Below, piece by piece: positions 12,549 through 22,025 of a DNA stretch of 38,458 nt. The stretch covers positions 1-38,458 of the forward strand of contig CALHCC010000129.1 of assembly GCA_937930675.1 (NCBI GenBank), in the 5' to 3' direction. Position 1 is the stretch's first letter. The number at the start of each line of letters is the position of its first letter. The translations under genes were made by a program, and so were the position numbers. Below the pieces are notes generated by a model that saw nothing but the letters and a program-made list of their open reading frames with translations, made no database searches and was not told where the DNA came from. This DNA comes from an uncultured Flavobacteriaceae bacterium. GTDB taxonomy: Bacteria; Bacteroidota; Bacteroidia; Flavobacteriales; Flavobacteriaceae.

Positions 12549-13388
12549 ATGATTGAAAAAAACATTTTATCTAAAGACTATAACTATTACATTACGGTTG
12601 TTAAAGAAAATGTAATTGAATTTTTACCTAGAATTATACTTGCTACTTTATTATTATGGCTAGGGTTTAAATTAATTAAAAAAGTAAATTCTGTACTTGA
12701 TAAAAGCCTAAAAAAAGTTCAAGTATCAGATACTATGAGGCCTTTTTTAATTTCGCTACTATCTACTCTTTTAAAATTGGTATTAATCTTTATAGCGGTC
12801 TCTATTATAGGTGTAGAACTATCTGGTTTGGTAACTATTGTTGCTGCTATGGGATTTGCGATAGGTTTGTCTTTACAAGGAAGTTTAGGGAATTTTGCTT
12901 CGGGAATTTTGATTCTATTTTTAAAACCTTATAAAGTAAATGATTGGATACAAATTGAAGATAATTTTGGTAAGGTTGAAGAAATTGGAATTTTTAATAC
13001 TATTTTAATTACACCTGGTAAAAAAACATTAATTGTACCCAATGCTAAAATTACAGATGGCGTGGTTGCTAATTTCTCTAAAAAAGAACAAATTAGACTA
13101 GAACTAAACATTCATATTCCGTATAGCGAAGATTTTCCTAGAGTAAAAGAAATTATAAAAAAAGAGCTTTCTAAAATTCCAACACTTAATCAAGAATTAG
13201 AACCCGAAATAGGAATTGAAAACTTTGACACTCACAATATTATTTTAGCTATTAGACCTTATACCACTCCAGACCATTATTGGCAAGCTACTTACGATAC
13301 GCATCAAGCTATTAAAAATGCTTTTAATCAAAACAATATTAAAGTAGCTTATTCTGAAGGAATTGAACTAGGGAGTATTGGTGCTTAG
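12549..13388 (+). CDS. Small-conductance mechanosensitive channel (MscS family)
   Basis: MGFAIGLSLQGSLGNFASGILILFLKPYKVNDWIQIEDNFGKVEEIGIFNTILITPGKKTLIVPNAKI matches the MscS pore helix and beta domain. Confidence 0.92.
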   Translation: MIEKNILSKDYNYYITVVKENVIEFLPRIILATLLLWLGFKLIKKVNSVLDKSLKKVQVSDTMRPFLISLLSTLLKLVLIFIAVSIIGVELSGLVTIVAAMGFAIGLSLQGSLGNFASGILILFLKPYKVNDWIQIEDNFGKVEEIGIFNTILITPGKKTLIVPNAKITDGVVANFSKKEQIRLELNIHIPYSEDFPRVKEIIKKELSKIPTLNQELEPEIGIENFDTHNIILAIRPYTTPDHYWQATYDTHQAIKNAFNQNNIKVAYSEGIELGSIGA

Positions 13389-13669
13389 TTTTCAATAAAT
13401 ATTCTAAAATAATTTTATCAAATTCTTATAGAATATTTGTTGGGTATGAAATTCTAAATTCTTTGAGCTTCATGAAGAAATTCACCAAAAGCTAAAGGCT
13501 CATTTTTTAAAGTTTAGAGATTACTTTATTTTATCAAAAAACTACAAAAAATAGCCTTTTGTTTTCAGAAAATTAAAAAAAGAATCGAAACATTTTTTCT
13601 CAATTATGTGATCAATTTATAACTCGAAAAAATTATGTTAAATATTTTAAAACATTCAAAATTAAACTG

Positions 13670-16258
13670 CTAAAACTCTCTCTTCCCAAATTCACTTTTA
13701 ATAAATTTTGATTTGTTTTTTAGCTTATTAAAAGTATATGTTAAATTTAGAGAAACCATGTCTACTTCATACACATAATTAGTCGTGGTAAAAAATTCAT
13801 TAGGTCTAGAGGTAGTAATCCTTTGTTCGTTGGTTTTTAGTAATCCCAAATCTATATTTTGCCATTGTAACGTAGCTGTTAACTGATCGTTGTAAAACGA
13901 CTTTTTAAAAGATAAATTAGGGGAATAAAATCTAGAATCTTCTCCTAATGCCGTATTTCTATCAGATAGGTAATTAAACGTAAATTGTAACACTGCATTT
14001 TCCCAGAAATAATATGTGGAATTTACATTCAAAGAATAAACAAACGCATCTGTATTAATAGGAAACGTACGAGTAATTCCATCTCTATGATTAAATTGTA
14101 ATTCCCCATCAATGCTATAATGATAAAGATTGGCTCCAATAAAATTTGTCCAATTCTTTACAGGTTTTAGGGTTGCCCCTAGTTCTAAACCTACTGCATT
14201 GCTTCTTCCTACATTAGAATATACTCTATTTAGTATAGAATCGTTTACAATAAAATTTCCTGGATTGTCTGCATCCTGCTCATAAGCAAGTGTGTTCACT
14301 CTATTAATTACATTTTTTGTATGTCTGTAATAAGCTGTTGCATATATTGAATTCCCTTTGGGTAAATCTTTGGTAAACCCTAACTCTACCACATCTATAA
14401 ATTCAGGTCTAAGCTGATTGTCTCCTTGTTCGTACACTTCAGAATGCTCTCTTTCTGCAAAACTATTCATTTTAAAGGTGGTGGTACGTTGTACCCTTTT
14501 GCTATACGCTGCTTTTAATCTTGTTTTTTTATTTAGCTTGTATTGAACAGATGCTGATGGAAATAGTTTTACAAAATCAAACGTATAAATACTATCTTGA
14601 GAGGCTGTTACTAATTTTTCTGTATACGTTCTATCCATAGATTCTACCCTAACACCTGCTGCATAATCCCAATTGTTTTTAGATCCATTTAATTGTACAT
14701 AGGCAGAATGAATAATTCTTTTTAACTGTATTTTACTAGAAAATTCTGGAACCAACAAAAAGTCTGAACTCGGAGGTGTTCTTCTAAAATAATCAAAATC
14801 TCCCCTATGGTCTAAATGTCTAAATTGATACCCAACCTCTATCGTTCCCAAGTCTGTTGGTTGTAATTTATAATCTAAGTTATAGCGAATACCATTTAAA
14901 GGATTGTCGTTTGTATTGTATTCTTGCTGATAGATAATTTCATAATCAGGTGTATCTACATTATCATTTTCTGTAGGCCCTCCTAAAAAAGTATATTCAT
15001 AAAGAAATGAAGTAGATAACTTAGAATGATTGCTAAAAAGATGTGCATAATCAAAACTTCCCAAAGCAAAATCTCCTTTTCTGGTTCTTAAGTTATGATT
15101 GTAATAATTAAACTCGGAATTGGCAATTCTATTTCCATCACTATCCTGTTTAAAATTGGTGTAGGCAATATCTGCCAATCTATCTTTTTTTCTTTTACCA
15201 GCAAACAATCCTAAAGAAAACTCATTTTTGTTATTCGGAATGTAATCTACCGTAAAACGTCCATTGTAGCTAACATCATCAAAACTACGTTCTCCATCAG
15301 AGGGTAAGTTGTTTCTTATATTTGTTTCATCAATAATAAATACATTTCCTTCTCTTCTCCCTGTTTTATCATTTCGTTGATAGCTAGCTCCTACAGAAAA
15401 ATTCCAGTGATCAGTTTTGGTATTGTACGTTGCATCAATTCCATATCTTTGAGCATGTTCTTTAGTATCGTAAGGTTCTATAGAAGGAAAACCACCTCTT
15501 ACATTTACTTGTGCATAATCTCCATTGGTAGCTCCTTTTTTGGTAATAATATTTAAAATACCAGCTGTTCCCTCAGGATCGTATTTTGCAGACGGAGCGG
15601 TAATTAACTCTACTTTTTCTAAAGCATTGGCTGGTAATTGTCCTAAAATAGTCGTGGCATCGCCCTGTGTAGGCTTACCGTTTAACAATATGGCAAAGCT
15701 ATTGCTACCTCTAACATTAATTTCTCCTTGTCCGTTTACACTAACAGAGGGTAAATTTTTAATGACATCTGTAGCAGTTCCTCCTTTACTCGCTTGGTAT
15801 TTTGTGGCATCAAAAACCTGTCTATCTATTTTATGAACTACATTTTTCTTTTCACTTCTAACAACCACTGTATTTAACTCGTTACTCGCTAAATTTAACG
15901 AAATAGTTCCTACATCTACAAAAGCCCCTTTTTTATCAATACGTATATTTTTAACCATGTTTGTTTGATATCCTAAAAAAGAACTCTTAATACTATAAGT
16001 TCCTGGTTTTATATTTTTTATAACAAATGTTCCTTTCTCGTTAGTCACAACACCTGCTATTAATTTTTGGTTTTCTGATGTGTGTAAAGTAACTGTAGCA
16101 TATTCTATAGGTTGACCGTTCGCTGTATCTGTAACAGTTCCTACAACTTGTGAAAAACCAATGTTAGACATCCATAAAAATAATACGATAGAAAATAATG
16201 GTGAATACCATTTTAGACGAATATGTTTCAAGATAATATTGTTTAAGTAATTGATCAC
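13670..16258 (-). CDS. TonB-dependent receptor / outer-membrane beta-barrel protein with carboxypeptidase-regulatory-like N-terminus
   Basis: VVGTVTDTANGQPIEYATVTLHTSENQ...GTFVIKNIKPGTYSIKSSFLGYQ; plug region DVIKNLPSVSVNGQGEINVRGSNSFAILLNGKPTQGDATTILGQLPANALEKVELITAPSAKYDPEGTAGILNIITKK. Confidence 0.92.
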   Translation of the reverse strand: MINYLNNIILKHIRLKWYSPLFSIVLFLWMSNIGFSQVVGTVTDTANGQPIEYATVTLHTSENQKLIAGVVTNEKGTFVIKNIKPGTYSIKSSFLGYQTNMVKNIRIDKKGAFVDVGTISLNLASNELNTVVVRSEKKNVVHKIDRQVFDATKYQASKGGTATDVIKNLPSVSVNGQGEINVRGSNSFAILLNGKPTQGDATTILGQLPANALEKVELITAPSAKYDPEGTAGILNIITKKGATNGDYAQVNVRGGFPSIEPYDTKEHAQRYGIDATYNTKTDHWNFSVGASYQRNDKTGRREGNVFIIDETNIRNNLPSDGERSFDDVSYNGRFTVDYIPNNKNEFSLGLFAGKRKKDRLADIAYTNFKQDSDGNRIANSEFNYYNHNLRTRKGDFALGSFDYAHLFSNHSKLSTSFLYEYTFLGGPTENDNVDTPDYEIIYQQEYNTNDNPLNGIRYNLDYKLQPTDLGTIEVGYQFRHLDHRGDFDYFRRTPPSSDFLLVPEFSSKIQLKRIIHSAYVQLNGSKNNWDYAAGVRVESMDRTYTEKLVTASQDSIYTFDFVKLFPSASVQYKLNKKTRLKAAYSKRVQRTTTFKMNSFAEREHSEVYEQGDNQLRPEFIDVVELGFTKDLPKGNSIYATAYYRHTKNVINRVNTLAYEQDADNPGNFIVNDSILNRVYSNVGRSNAVGLELGATLKPVKNWTNFIGANLYHYSIDGELQFNHRDGITRTFPINTDAFVYSLNVNSTYYFWENAVLQFTFNYLSDRNTALGEDSRFYSPNLSFKKSFYNDQLTATLQWQNIDLGLLKTNEQRITTSRPNEFFTTTNYVYEVDMVSLNLTYTFNKLKNKSKFIKSEFGKREF

Positions 16259-16396
16259 AAAAATAGTTTTCTAAGACTAAAAGCCTACTGCGAAACTTTG
16301 TTTATTTAACTAATAATTGTTTTGATGAATTAGACTTACAGATGTTTGAATAGTTTAATCTAAAAGAAATTAAATTTAACATTGTATTTTTGTTGT

Positions 16397-16810
16397 ATGA
16401 AAAATGATATTAAAGATAGAGCCGATATTTACAAATTGGTAAGTGCTTTTTACGATAAAATTAAAACCGATAGTTTGTTAGGTCCTATCTTTAACCATAT
16501 GATTTCTGACCACGAATGGCCTACACATATAGATAAACTAACTAACTTTTGGGAAACTAATTTGTTTGGAATTCCAAAGTTTAAAGGAAGTCCTACTCAA
16601 AAACACATTCAAACAGATGCCGAATTTCATCACAATATTCAAGAAATTCATTTTAAGCATTGGTTACAACTTTGGGAACAAACCGTTACTAGTTTGTATG
16701 AAGGAGATTTGGCTACACGAGCTATCATGGCAGCTCACAACATTGCAGAAATACAAAATATGGTGCTTAGAAGAAACAAACCCAAACATAAAAAACAATT
16801 TAAGGCATAA
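16397..16810 (+). CDS. Group III truncated hemoglobin-like protein
   Basis: KNDIKDRADIYKLVSAFYDKIKTDSLLGPIFNH...HWPTHIDKLTNFWETNLFG-like pattern; start moved to the ATG at 16397 from the listed TTG at 16382. Confidence 0.85.
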   Translation: MKNDIKDRADIYKLVSAFYDKIKTDSLLGPIFNHMISDHEWPTHIDKLTNFWETNLFGIPKFKGSPTQKHIQTDAEFHHNIQEIHFKHWLQLWEQTVTSLYEGDLATRAIMAAHNIAEIQNMVLRRNKPKHKKQFKA

Positions 16811-16839
16811 AAAAAGAGGAGCTTTACTCCTCTTTTTTT
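16809..16839. terminator. Bidirectional Rho-independent terminator
   Basis: A-tract + GAGGAG (16816-16821) / CTCCTC (16827-16832) + T-tract, loop CTTTA, between convergent genes. Confidence 0.9.
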
Positions 16840-16847
16840 GTAGCGAT

Positions 16848-18395
16848 TTACCAATCAATAGGTCGGTAATCTTTTAAAAATTTACCACACCAATGTTTCC
16901 CTGTATTAATACCATCAAACAAAGGATCTATTACTCTGGCAGCTCCATCAACAATATCTAACGGAGGCTGAAAATCATGAACCTCTTCTTTCTTTTTAGA
17001 CAGCTCTACTGGGTCTTCATCCGTTACCCAACCCGTATCTACAGCATTCATATAAATTCCATGTTTGGCAAAGGTAGATGCAGAAGTATGTGTTAACATA
17101 TTTAAAGCTGCTTTTGCCATGTTGGTATGCGGATGCCTATCTTCTTTTTTAAATCGATAAAATTTACCTTCCATAGCAGACACATTAATAATGTGCTTTT
17201 TACCTGTATTTTCTTTTTTCATTAAGGCTGTCAATCGATTGATTAACACAAAAGGAGCTACGGAATTTACCAACTGAACTTCTACCATTTCGGTAGTTTC
17301 AATCTCTCCTATTTTTAAACGCCAACTATTAGTTTTACGTAAATCTACCTGTTGCAAATCTGCATCTAGTTCCCCTTCAGGAAACACCTCACTTGTTGTT
17401 AACGAATTGTCAAAACTATAAGGTATTTGAGAAAGTTTAGCAGACGACCTTAAACCAACCCCTGGCTGTTCTCCATGCCAAGTGACAGGAGCATTTTTAG
17501 TAGTAGCTACTACCTTTCCACTCAATTGATTTAGCTCTTCTAAACAACCATAATGGTCTGTTAACAATTCTTGGGCATTTACAGGCAAAGCAGACAATGG
17601 TTTTTCTTCGTTTTCCATTAAATGCGTATAAAAACCTGCCGGTCTACGTACCGTTTGTGCTGCGTTGTTGATGAGAATATCTAATCTATCGTATTTTTGT
17701 TCTATGTAATTGCAAAAAATTTCAACACTAGGAATGTGTCTTAAATCCAATCCATGAATTTTTAAACGATGCCCCCATTCATGAAAATCAGATTCTTTTG
17801 CAAAACGAATTGCAGAATCTGCTGGAAAACGTGTAGTAGCAACAACAGTAGCACCAGAACGTAACATCATCAAGGTAATATGATATCCTATTTTTAACCT
17901 AGAACCCGTCATAATCGCTACTTGACCTGTTAAATCTGCGTTCTGAAAACGTTTGGCATAATTAAAATCACCACATTCGTTACACATACTATCATAAAAA
18001 TGATGCAATTTTGTGAACTTTGCTTTACATACATAACAATTTCTTGGAGATTCTAATTCTGGAGTATCTTCTTTTTCGACCTCTGTAAACGTTAACATTT
18101 TAGGAGCCTCAAAAATAGCTGCTTCTCTTGCAGAACGAATTCCCGTTTCTTTCCTGGCATGTTTTTCTCTTTCCCTTTTTTTCCTTTTTGCAGCCTTATT
18201 TGCATCCTTCCTCCTTCTATCCTGCTCTTCTTTAGTAGGTCTGCTTAATAAACCTGCTACTTTTAATAGAGCTACTCTTTCGTCTTCAGGTAAATCGTAT
18301 AACTGATTGGTATCTTCTAGCAAAGAATTCAATGTGGTAATACATTGCTTAACTTCTAAGGAATCTACAGTCTTATTCTTATTTTTTTCTAACAT
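16848..18395 (-). CDS. SDR-family Rossmann-fold protein with basic N-terminal region and CxxC...CxxC zinc-finger-like motif
   Basis: [78 protein letters not shown]. Confidence 0.85.
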   Translation of the reverse strand: MLEKNKNKTVDSLEVKQCITTLNSLLEDTNQLYDLPEDERVALLKVAGLLSRPTKEEQDRRRKDANKAAKRKKREREKHARKETGIRSAREAAIFEAPKMLTFTEVEKEDTPELESPRNCYVCKAKFTKLHHFYDSMCNECGDFNYAKRFQNADLTGQVAIMTGSRLKIGYHITLMMLRSGATVVATTRFPADSAIRFAKESDFHEWGHRLKIHGLDLRHIPSVEIFCNYIEQKYDRLDILINNAAQTVRRPAGFYTHLMENEEKPLSALPVNAQELLTDHYGCLEELNQLSGKVVATTKNAPVTWHGEQPGVGLRSSAKLSQIPYSFDNSLTTSEVFPEGELDADLQQVDLRKTNSWRLKIGEIETTEMVEVQLVNSVAPFVLINRLTALMKKENTGKKHIINVSAMEGKFYRFKKEDRHPHTNMAKAALNMLTHTSASTFAKHGIYMNAVDTGWVTDEDPVELSKKKEEVHDFQPPLDIVDGAARVIDPLFDGINTGKHWCGKFLKDYRPIDW

Positions 18396-18547
18396 AGTTG
18401 CATAAAAAATCGACTACAAATATAGATTAAATACTACGATTACAACCATACCCAATCCATACAATAAAACATACTTAGTACTTTTACAATATCTCGTCAA
18501 TTATCAATGTTAATTAATATCTTGTGCACAACTTTAAAAATTATTGA

Positions 18548-19474
18548 ATGACTAAAATAGGACTTGGTTTAGCCGCATTAGGAAGGCCTGAGTATATTAA
18601 TATTAGGAAAGAAAAAAATATTGATAAAAGCGAAGCAACATTTAAACAAAATGCTTTTAACATGCTAGACATCGCTTACCGTTTAGGAATTCGATATTTT
18701 GACACAGCCCCTTCTTATGGAAAAGGCGAACTATTTTTAAAAGAATGGCAAAAAAACAAGTGCTATAAAGATACATTACTTGCTACTAAATGGGGATATA
18801 CCTACGTTGCAAACTGGCAGCTTGGCTATAAAGATGCTCATGAAATAAAGGAGCATAGTATTGAAAAATTAATAGAACAATGGGAAACCTCTAAAGAATT
18901 GCTTCCTAATTTAAAAGTATACCAAATACATTCTGCCACCTTAGAAAGTGGTGTTTTAGAAAACACAAAAGTTTTAAAAAAGCTACATGAGTTAAAAACT
19001 GAGATTGGACTTAAAATAGGAATTACCACTAGTGGACCTCATCAAAACACAGTGTTAAAAGAAGCTTCTCAAATAAAAATTAACAATGTTTTTCTTTTTG
19101 ATGTTTTTCAGGTTACTTATAATGTATTTGAACAAAGCACATACCAAACATTACTTAACTTATCCAATAAAGGAAGAAAAGTTGTGATTAAAGAAGGTGT
19201 TGCTAACGGACGAGTTTTTGTAGAGACTCCTAAAATTTTAAAGGATATAGCCAACTCTCATCAAACAACTGTTGATGTAATTGCTTTACGTTTTATTATT
19301 GATACCATTCAACCTACTATTGTATTAAGCGGAGCATTTACAGAATACCAATTAACGAGTAATCTAAAGGCTTTAGATATAACGTTATCTAGTCAAGAAA
19401 TTGCTGCTTTAAAAAAATTAGCTGTAGTACCTGAAACGTATTGGAAAAGCAGACAATTATTAAAGTGGGAATAA
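18548..19474 (+). CDS. Aldo/keto reductase family protein
   Basis: KIGLGLAALGRPEYIN; LDIAYRLGIRYFDTAPSYGKGE; LLATKWGY; KVYQIHSATLE. Confidence 0.88.
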   Translation: MTKIGLGLAALGRPEYINIRKEKNIDKSEATFKQNAFNMLDIAYRLGIRYFDTAPSYGKGELFLKEWQKNKCYKDTLLATKWGYTYVANWQLGYKDAHEIKEHSIEKLIEQWETSKELLPNLKVYQIHSATLESGVLENTKVLKKLHELKTEIGLKIGITTSGPHQNTVLKEASQIKINNVFLFDVFQVTYNVFEQSTYQTLLNLSNKGRKVVIKEGVANGRVFVETPKILKDIANSHQTTVDVIALRFIIDTIQPTIVLSGAFTEYQLTSNLKALDITLSSQEIAALKKLAVVPETYWKSRQLLKWE

Positions 19475-19475
19475 A

Positions 19476-19509
19476 AAAAACCTACTAGTAAAAGCTCTAG
19501 TAGGTTTGT
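19476..19509. terminator. Bidirectional Rho-independent terminator
   Basis: Perfect 11-bp stem AAACCTACTAG (19478-19488) / CTAGTAGGTTT (19497-19507) between convergent genes, flanked by A and T tracts. Confidence 0.85.
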
Positions 19510-19528
19510 TTATTAAAAATAACTTAAA

Positions 19529-20539
19529 TTATTTTTTATTTTTTTTAAGGTACTTTTTAACTTCTTTTTTAGATAATTCTAAATCTCCATTTTTATCAAT
19601 CTTAGAAAAATCTACTTTTAAAGATTTTACAGTTGCTTCAGATTTCTCAATTTTATTGTTCTTATTCTTATCAAACCTAGAAAATAATTCTTTTTGTGTT
19701 AGTTTCTCGTAATTAAATCTAGGCTTTTTATTATAACTTTTCTTGTTATATTTCTTTTTAGCTTTATTTTTAAAGTCTTTTTTAGCACTACCTGCAACAG
19801 CTGGATATTTTTTCCATCTTTTAAAATCTTTAATTAACTCTTCTTTAGATAGTTTACCATCAGAGTTTTTATCAATTTTCTTGAAGTTTTTATACAATGG
19901 TTTTTGCTTTATTTCCTCTCCTTCAACAAATCCATTTTTGTCTTTGTCATTCCATTTAATAAAATTATTAACGTCTTTTTCTAACAAAGGGTGTACAGCA
20001 CCAGAATCTTCAGTTTCAGATTTAATCATGATAGGACCTTTTTTCCACCACTTCTTAAAATCTTGCGTTAGCTCATCTTTTGATAATTTATTATCAGAGT
20101 TTTTATCTATTTTAGAAAAGTTACGATACATATTTTTATCCTTTCCCTTAATTTCCTCTCCTTCAATAAAACCATTACCATTTGCATCGTTCCATTTAAC
20201 ATAATTATTAATATCTTTTATTAATAATGGATTTAAGTTAGATGTTACAGCTTTGTTTTCAACACTTGAGTTCGTGCTTTTATATTTCTTCCACTTTTTA
20301 AAAGTAGCTCTAACTTCATCTCTAGATAATTTGTTATCAGAATTCTTATCAACTTTAGCAAAACTTTTATACAAAGGTTTTGTTTTTATCTCTTCTGCCT
20401 CTAATGTTCCATTCTTGTTTTTATCATTCCATTTAAAAAAATTATTAACATCCTTTTCTAAAGTCAAGTTTTGTTGAGCAAAAGACCCTACAGAACTACA
20501 AACTGTAAAAGCTAACGCTGCTATTTTTAGTGATCTCAT
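19529..20539 (-). CDS. Secreted multi-EF-hand calcium-binding protein (8 EF-hand-type loops)
   Basis: Signal peptide; loops DKNKNGTLEAEE, DKNSDNKLSRDE, DANGNGFIEGEE, DKNSDNKLSKDE, DKDKNGFVEGEE, DKNSDGKLSKEE, DKNKNNKIEKSE, DKNGDLELSKKE. Confidence 0.92.
   Translation of the reverse strand: MRSLKIAALAFTVCSSVGSFAQQNLTLEKDVNNFFKWNDKNKNGTLEAEEIKTKPLYKSFAKVDKNSDNKLSRDEVRATFKKWKKYKSTNSSVENKAVTSNLNPLLIKDINNYVKWNDANGNGFIEGEEIKGKDKNMYRNFSKIDKNSDNKLSKDELTQDFKKWWKKGPIMIKSETEDSGAVHPLLEKDVNNFIKWNDKDKNGFVEGEEIKQKPLYKNFKKIDKNSDGKLSKEELIKDFKRWKKYPAVAGSAKKDFKNKAKKKYNKKSYNKKPRFNYEKLTQKELFSRFDKNKNNKIEKSEATVKSLKVDFSKIDKNGDLELSKKEVKKYLKKNKK
19811..20455 (-). repeat. Three tandem ~80-aa EF-hand-pair repeats within the CDS
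   Basis: Residues ~29-82, ~108-164 and ~188-243 share the pattern KDVNNF(I/F)KWNDKxxNGxxEGEEIKxKxxYKxFxKxDKNSDxKLSK(D/E)E. Confidence 0.85.
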
Positions 20540-20567
20540 TCTTAATATATTTTTGATTATTTAGAGG

Positions 20568-20602
20568 CAAATATATTAATTTTTAGATTTATTCGTAAAC
20601 TT
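20568..20602 (-). promoter_or_regulatory. Candidate Bacteroidota-type promoter for the EF-hand gene
   Basis: Minus strand reads TTTA-N19-TATATTTG (consensus TTTG-N19-20-TAnnTTTG), about 28 nt upstream of the ATG. Confidence 0.45.
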
Positions 20603-20741
20603 TTAAAAGGAAGTTTAATAAATATCCAACTAACTAAGCAACTATTTTAACAATAGTTTAAATAACATAGATGCTTAAGTATTTAATTTAATGTCTTGTA
20701 AGCTTTTCAATACCTTTGTCACTAAATAAAAAAACAGCCCT

Positions 20742-21188
20742 ATGCTTCATTGGAAAGACATTATTAATTTTTCTGTAAATGGAAATCCCATTCCTGATAC
20801 ACGAATAGAAAAATCTGAATTAGAGTGGAAAGAACTACTCACTCCTGAACAATTTAGAATCACACGAAAATTAGGTACAGAAATGCCTCATAGTGGTGCC
20901 TACTGTACCAGTTACGAAGCAGGGCAATACAATTGTGTATGCTGTAATAACGAATTGTTTGATTCTTCTATAAAATTTGAATCTGGAACAGGATGGCCTA
21001 GCTTTACACAACCCATAAAACAAAATGCCATTAAATACATAAAAGATAGCTCTCTTGGAATGGTTCGCGTAGAAATTCAATGCAATCAATGCGACAGTCA
21101 TTTAGGCCACGTTTTTCCTGATGGTCCAGAACCTAGTGGTTTGCGTTATTGTGTAAATTCAGAATCTTTAATAAAGAAAACGGCATGA
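20742..21188 (+). CDS. msrB: Peptide-methionine (R)-S-oxide reductase
   Basis: CVCCNNELFDSSIKFESGTGWPSF; CNQCDSHLGHVFPDGPEPSGLRYCVNSESL (paired CxxC zinc motifs and catalytic RYCVN). Confidence 0.95.
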   Translation: MLHWKDIINFSVNGNPIPDTRIEKSELEWKELLTPEQFRITRKLGTEMPHSGAYCTSYEAGQYNCVCCNNELFDSSIKFESGTGWPSFTQPIKQNAIKYIKDSSLGMVRVEIQCNQCDSHLGHVFPDGPEPSGLRYCVNSESLIKKTA

Positions 21189-21721
21189 CTAAAATAGAAC
21201 AAGCAACATTAGGTGCAGGATGCTTTTGGTGTGTAGAAGCTTTTTTTAACGAAATAAAAGGAGTCACCAAAGCTTGGTCTGGATACAGTGGAGGAAATGT
21301 ACCAGGTACTCCTACTTATAGAGAAGTATGTTCTGGTTTAACAGGACATGCAGAAGTAATACGTATTGAGTTTGACGCCAATATTATTTCTTACAAAGAA
21401 ATTTTAACATTGTTTTTTACCGCTCACGACCCTACTACACTAAACAGACAAGGTGCAGATAGTGGCACACAATACCGCTCTGTTATTTTTTATCATGATG
21501 AAGTACAAAAAGAAATTGCCACTACTATTATTAAAGAAGTGCAACCGTACTTTGACAATCCTGTGGTAACAGAAATAAGTCCACTTATCAATTATTTTGA
21601 TGCAGAACCTTATCATCAAGGGTATTACAAACAAAATCCAGATCAAGGATATTGTTCTGTAGTCGTAGGTCCTAAATTAAACAAGCTTAGAAAATTACAC
21701 GCAGATAAACTTAAAAATTAA
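21185..21721 (+). CDS. msrA: Peptide-methionine (S)-S-oxide reductase
   Basis: GAGCFWCVEAFF active site; ATG overlaps the msrB stop (ATGA). The listed ORF start at 21149 is upstream of the likely start. Confidence 0.95.
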   Translation: MTKIEQATLGAGCFWCVEAFFNEIKGVTKAWSGYSGGNVPGTPTYREVCSGLTGHAEVIRIEFDANIISYKEILTLFFTAHDPTTLNRQGADSGTQYRSVIFYHDEVQKEIATTIIKEVQPYFDNPVVTEISPLINYFDAEPYHQGYYKQNPDQGYCSVVVGPKLNKLRKLHADKLKN

Positions 21722-21725
21722 CGAT

Positions 21726-22004
21726 TTGAGTCTAAAAAACGACATCCAAAATAAACAATACATACTTACAGTAAACAAAAAACAAGCGTGGATTGATTAT
21801 AAAACCAAAGAGAATAAGATCTACTTATTGCATACCGAAGTTCCTAAAGAACTAAGAGGACAAGGAATTGGTAAAAAATTAGTTACACAAACGCTACAAG
21901 CAATTCATAAAGAACAACTACATGTTGTACCTGTTTGTAGTTATGCAAAGGCTATTATTTCTAGAAATAAAGAGTTAAACGATTTATTAACTCCTATTTC
22001 TTAA
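21726..22004 (+). CDS. Small GNAT-type N-acetyltransferase (YjdJ-like)
   Basis: 92 aa; LHTEVPKELRGQGIGKKLVTQTLQAIHKEQLHVVPVCSYAK matches the acetyl-CoA binding motif of this subgroup; TTG start. Confidence 0.8.
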   Translation: MSLKNDIQNKQYILTVNKKQAWIDYKTKENKIYLLHTEVPKELRGQGIGKKLVTQTLQAIHKEQLHVVPVCSYAKAIISRNKELNDLLTPIS

Positions 22005-22025
22005 AACTATTTATACTTTGGTACT

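Noticed and set aside
13670-16258. SusC partner for the sulfatase/GH pair
   Set aside because: The receptor is an outer-membrane beta-barrel TonB-type protein but is distant, has no adjacent SusD and is separated by unrelated genes.
16566-16877. Overlapping 103-aa plus ORF and 64-aa minus ORF around the truncated hemoglobin
   Set aside because: Overlap a recognised globin gene and read through its terminator hairpin.
19743-20477. Forward-strand ORFs antisense to the EF-hand gene (19506..19712, 19743..20204, 20253..20477)
   Set aside because: Their repetitive Phe/Leu/Ser-rich translations are reverse-complement shadows of the EF-hand repeats; the minus-strand frame has a signal peptide and clear motifs.
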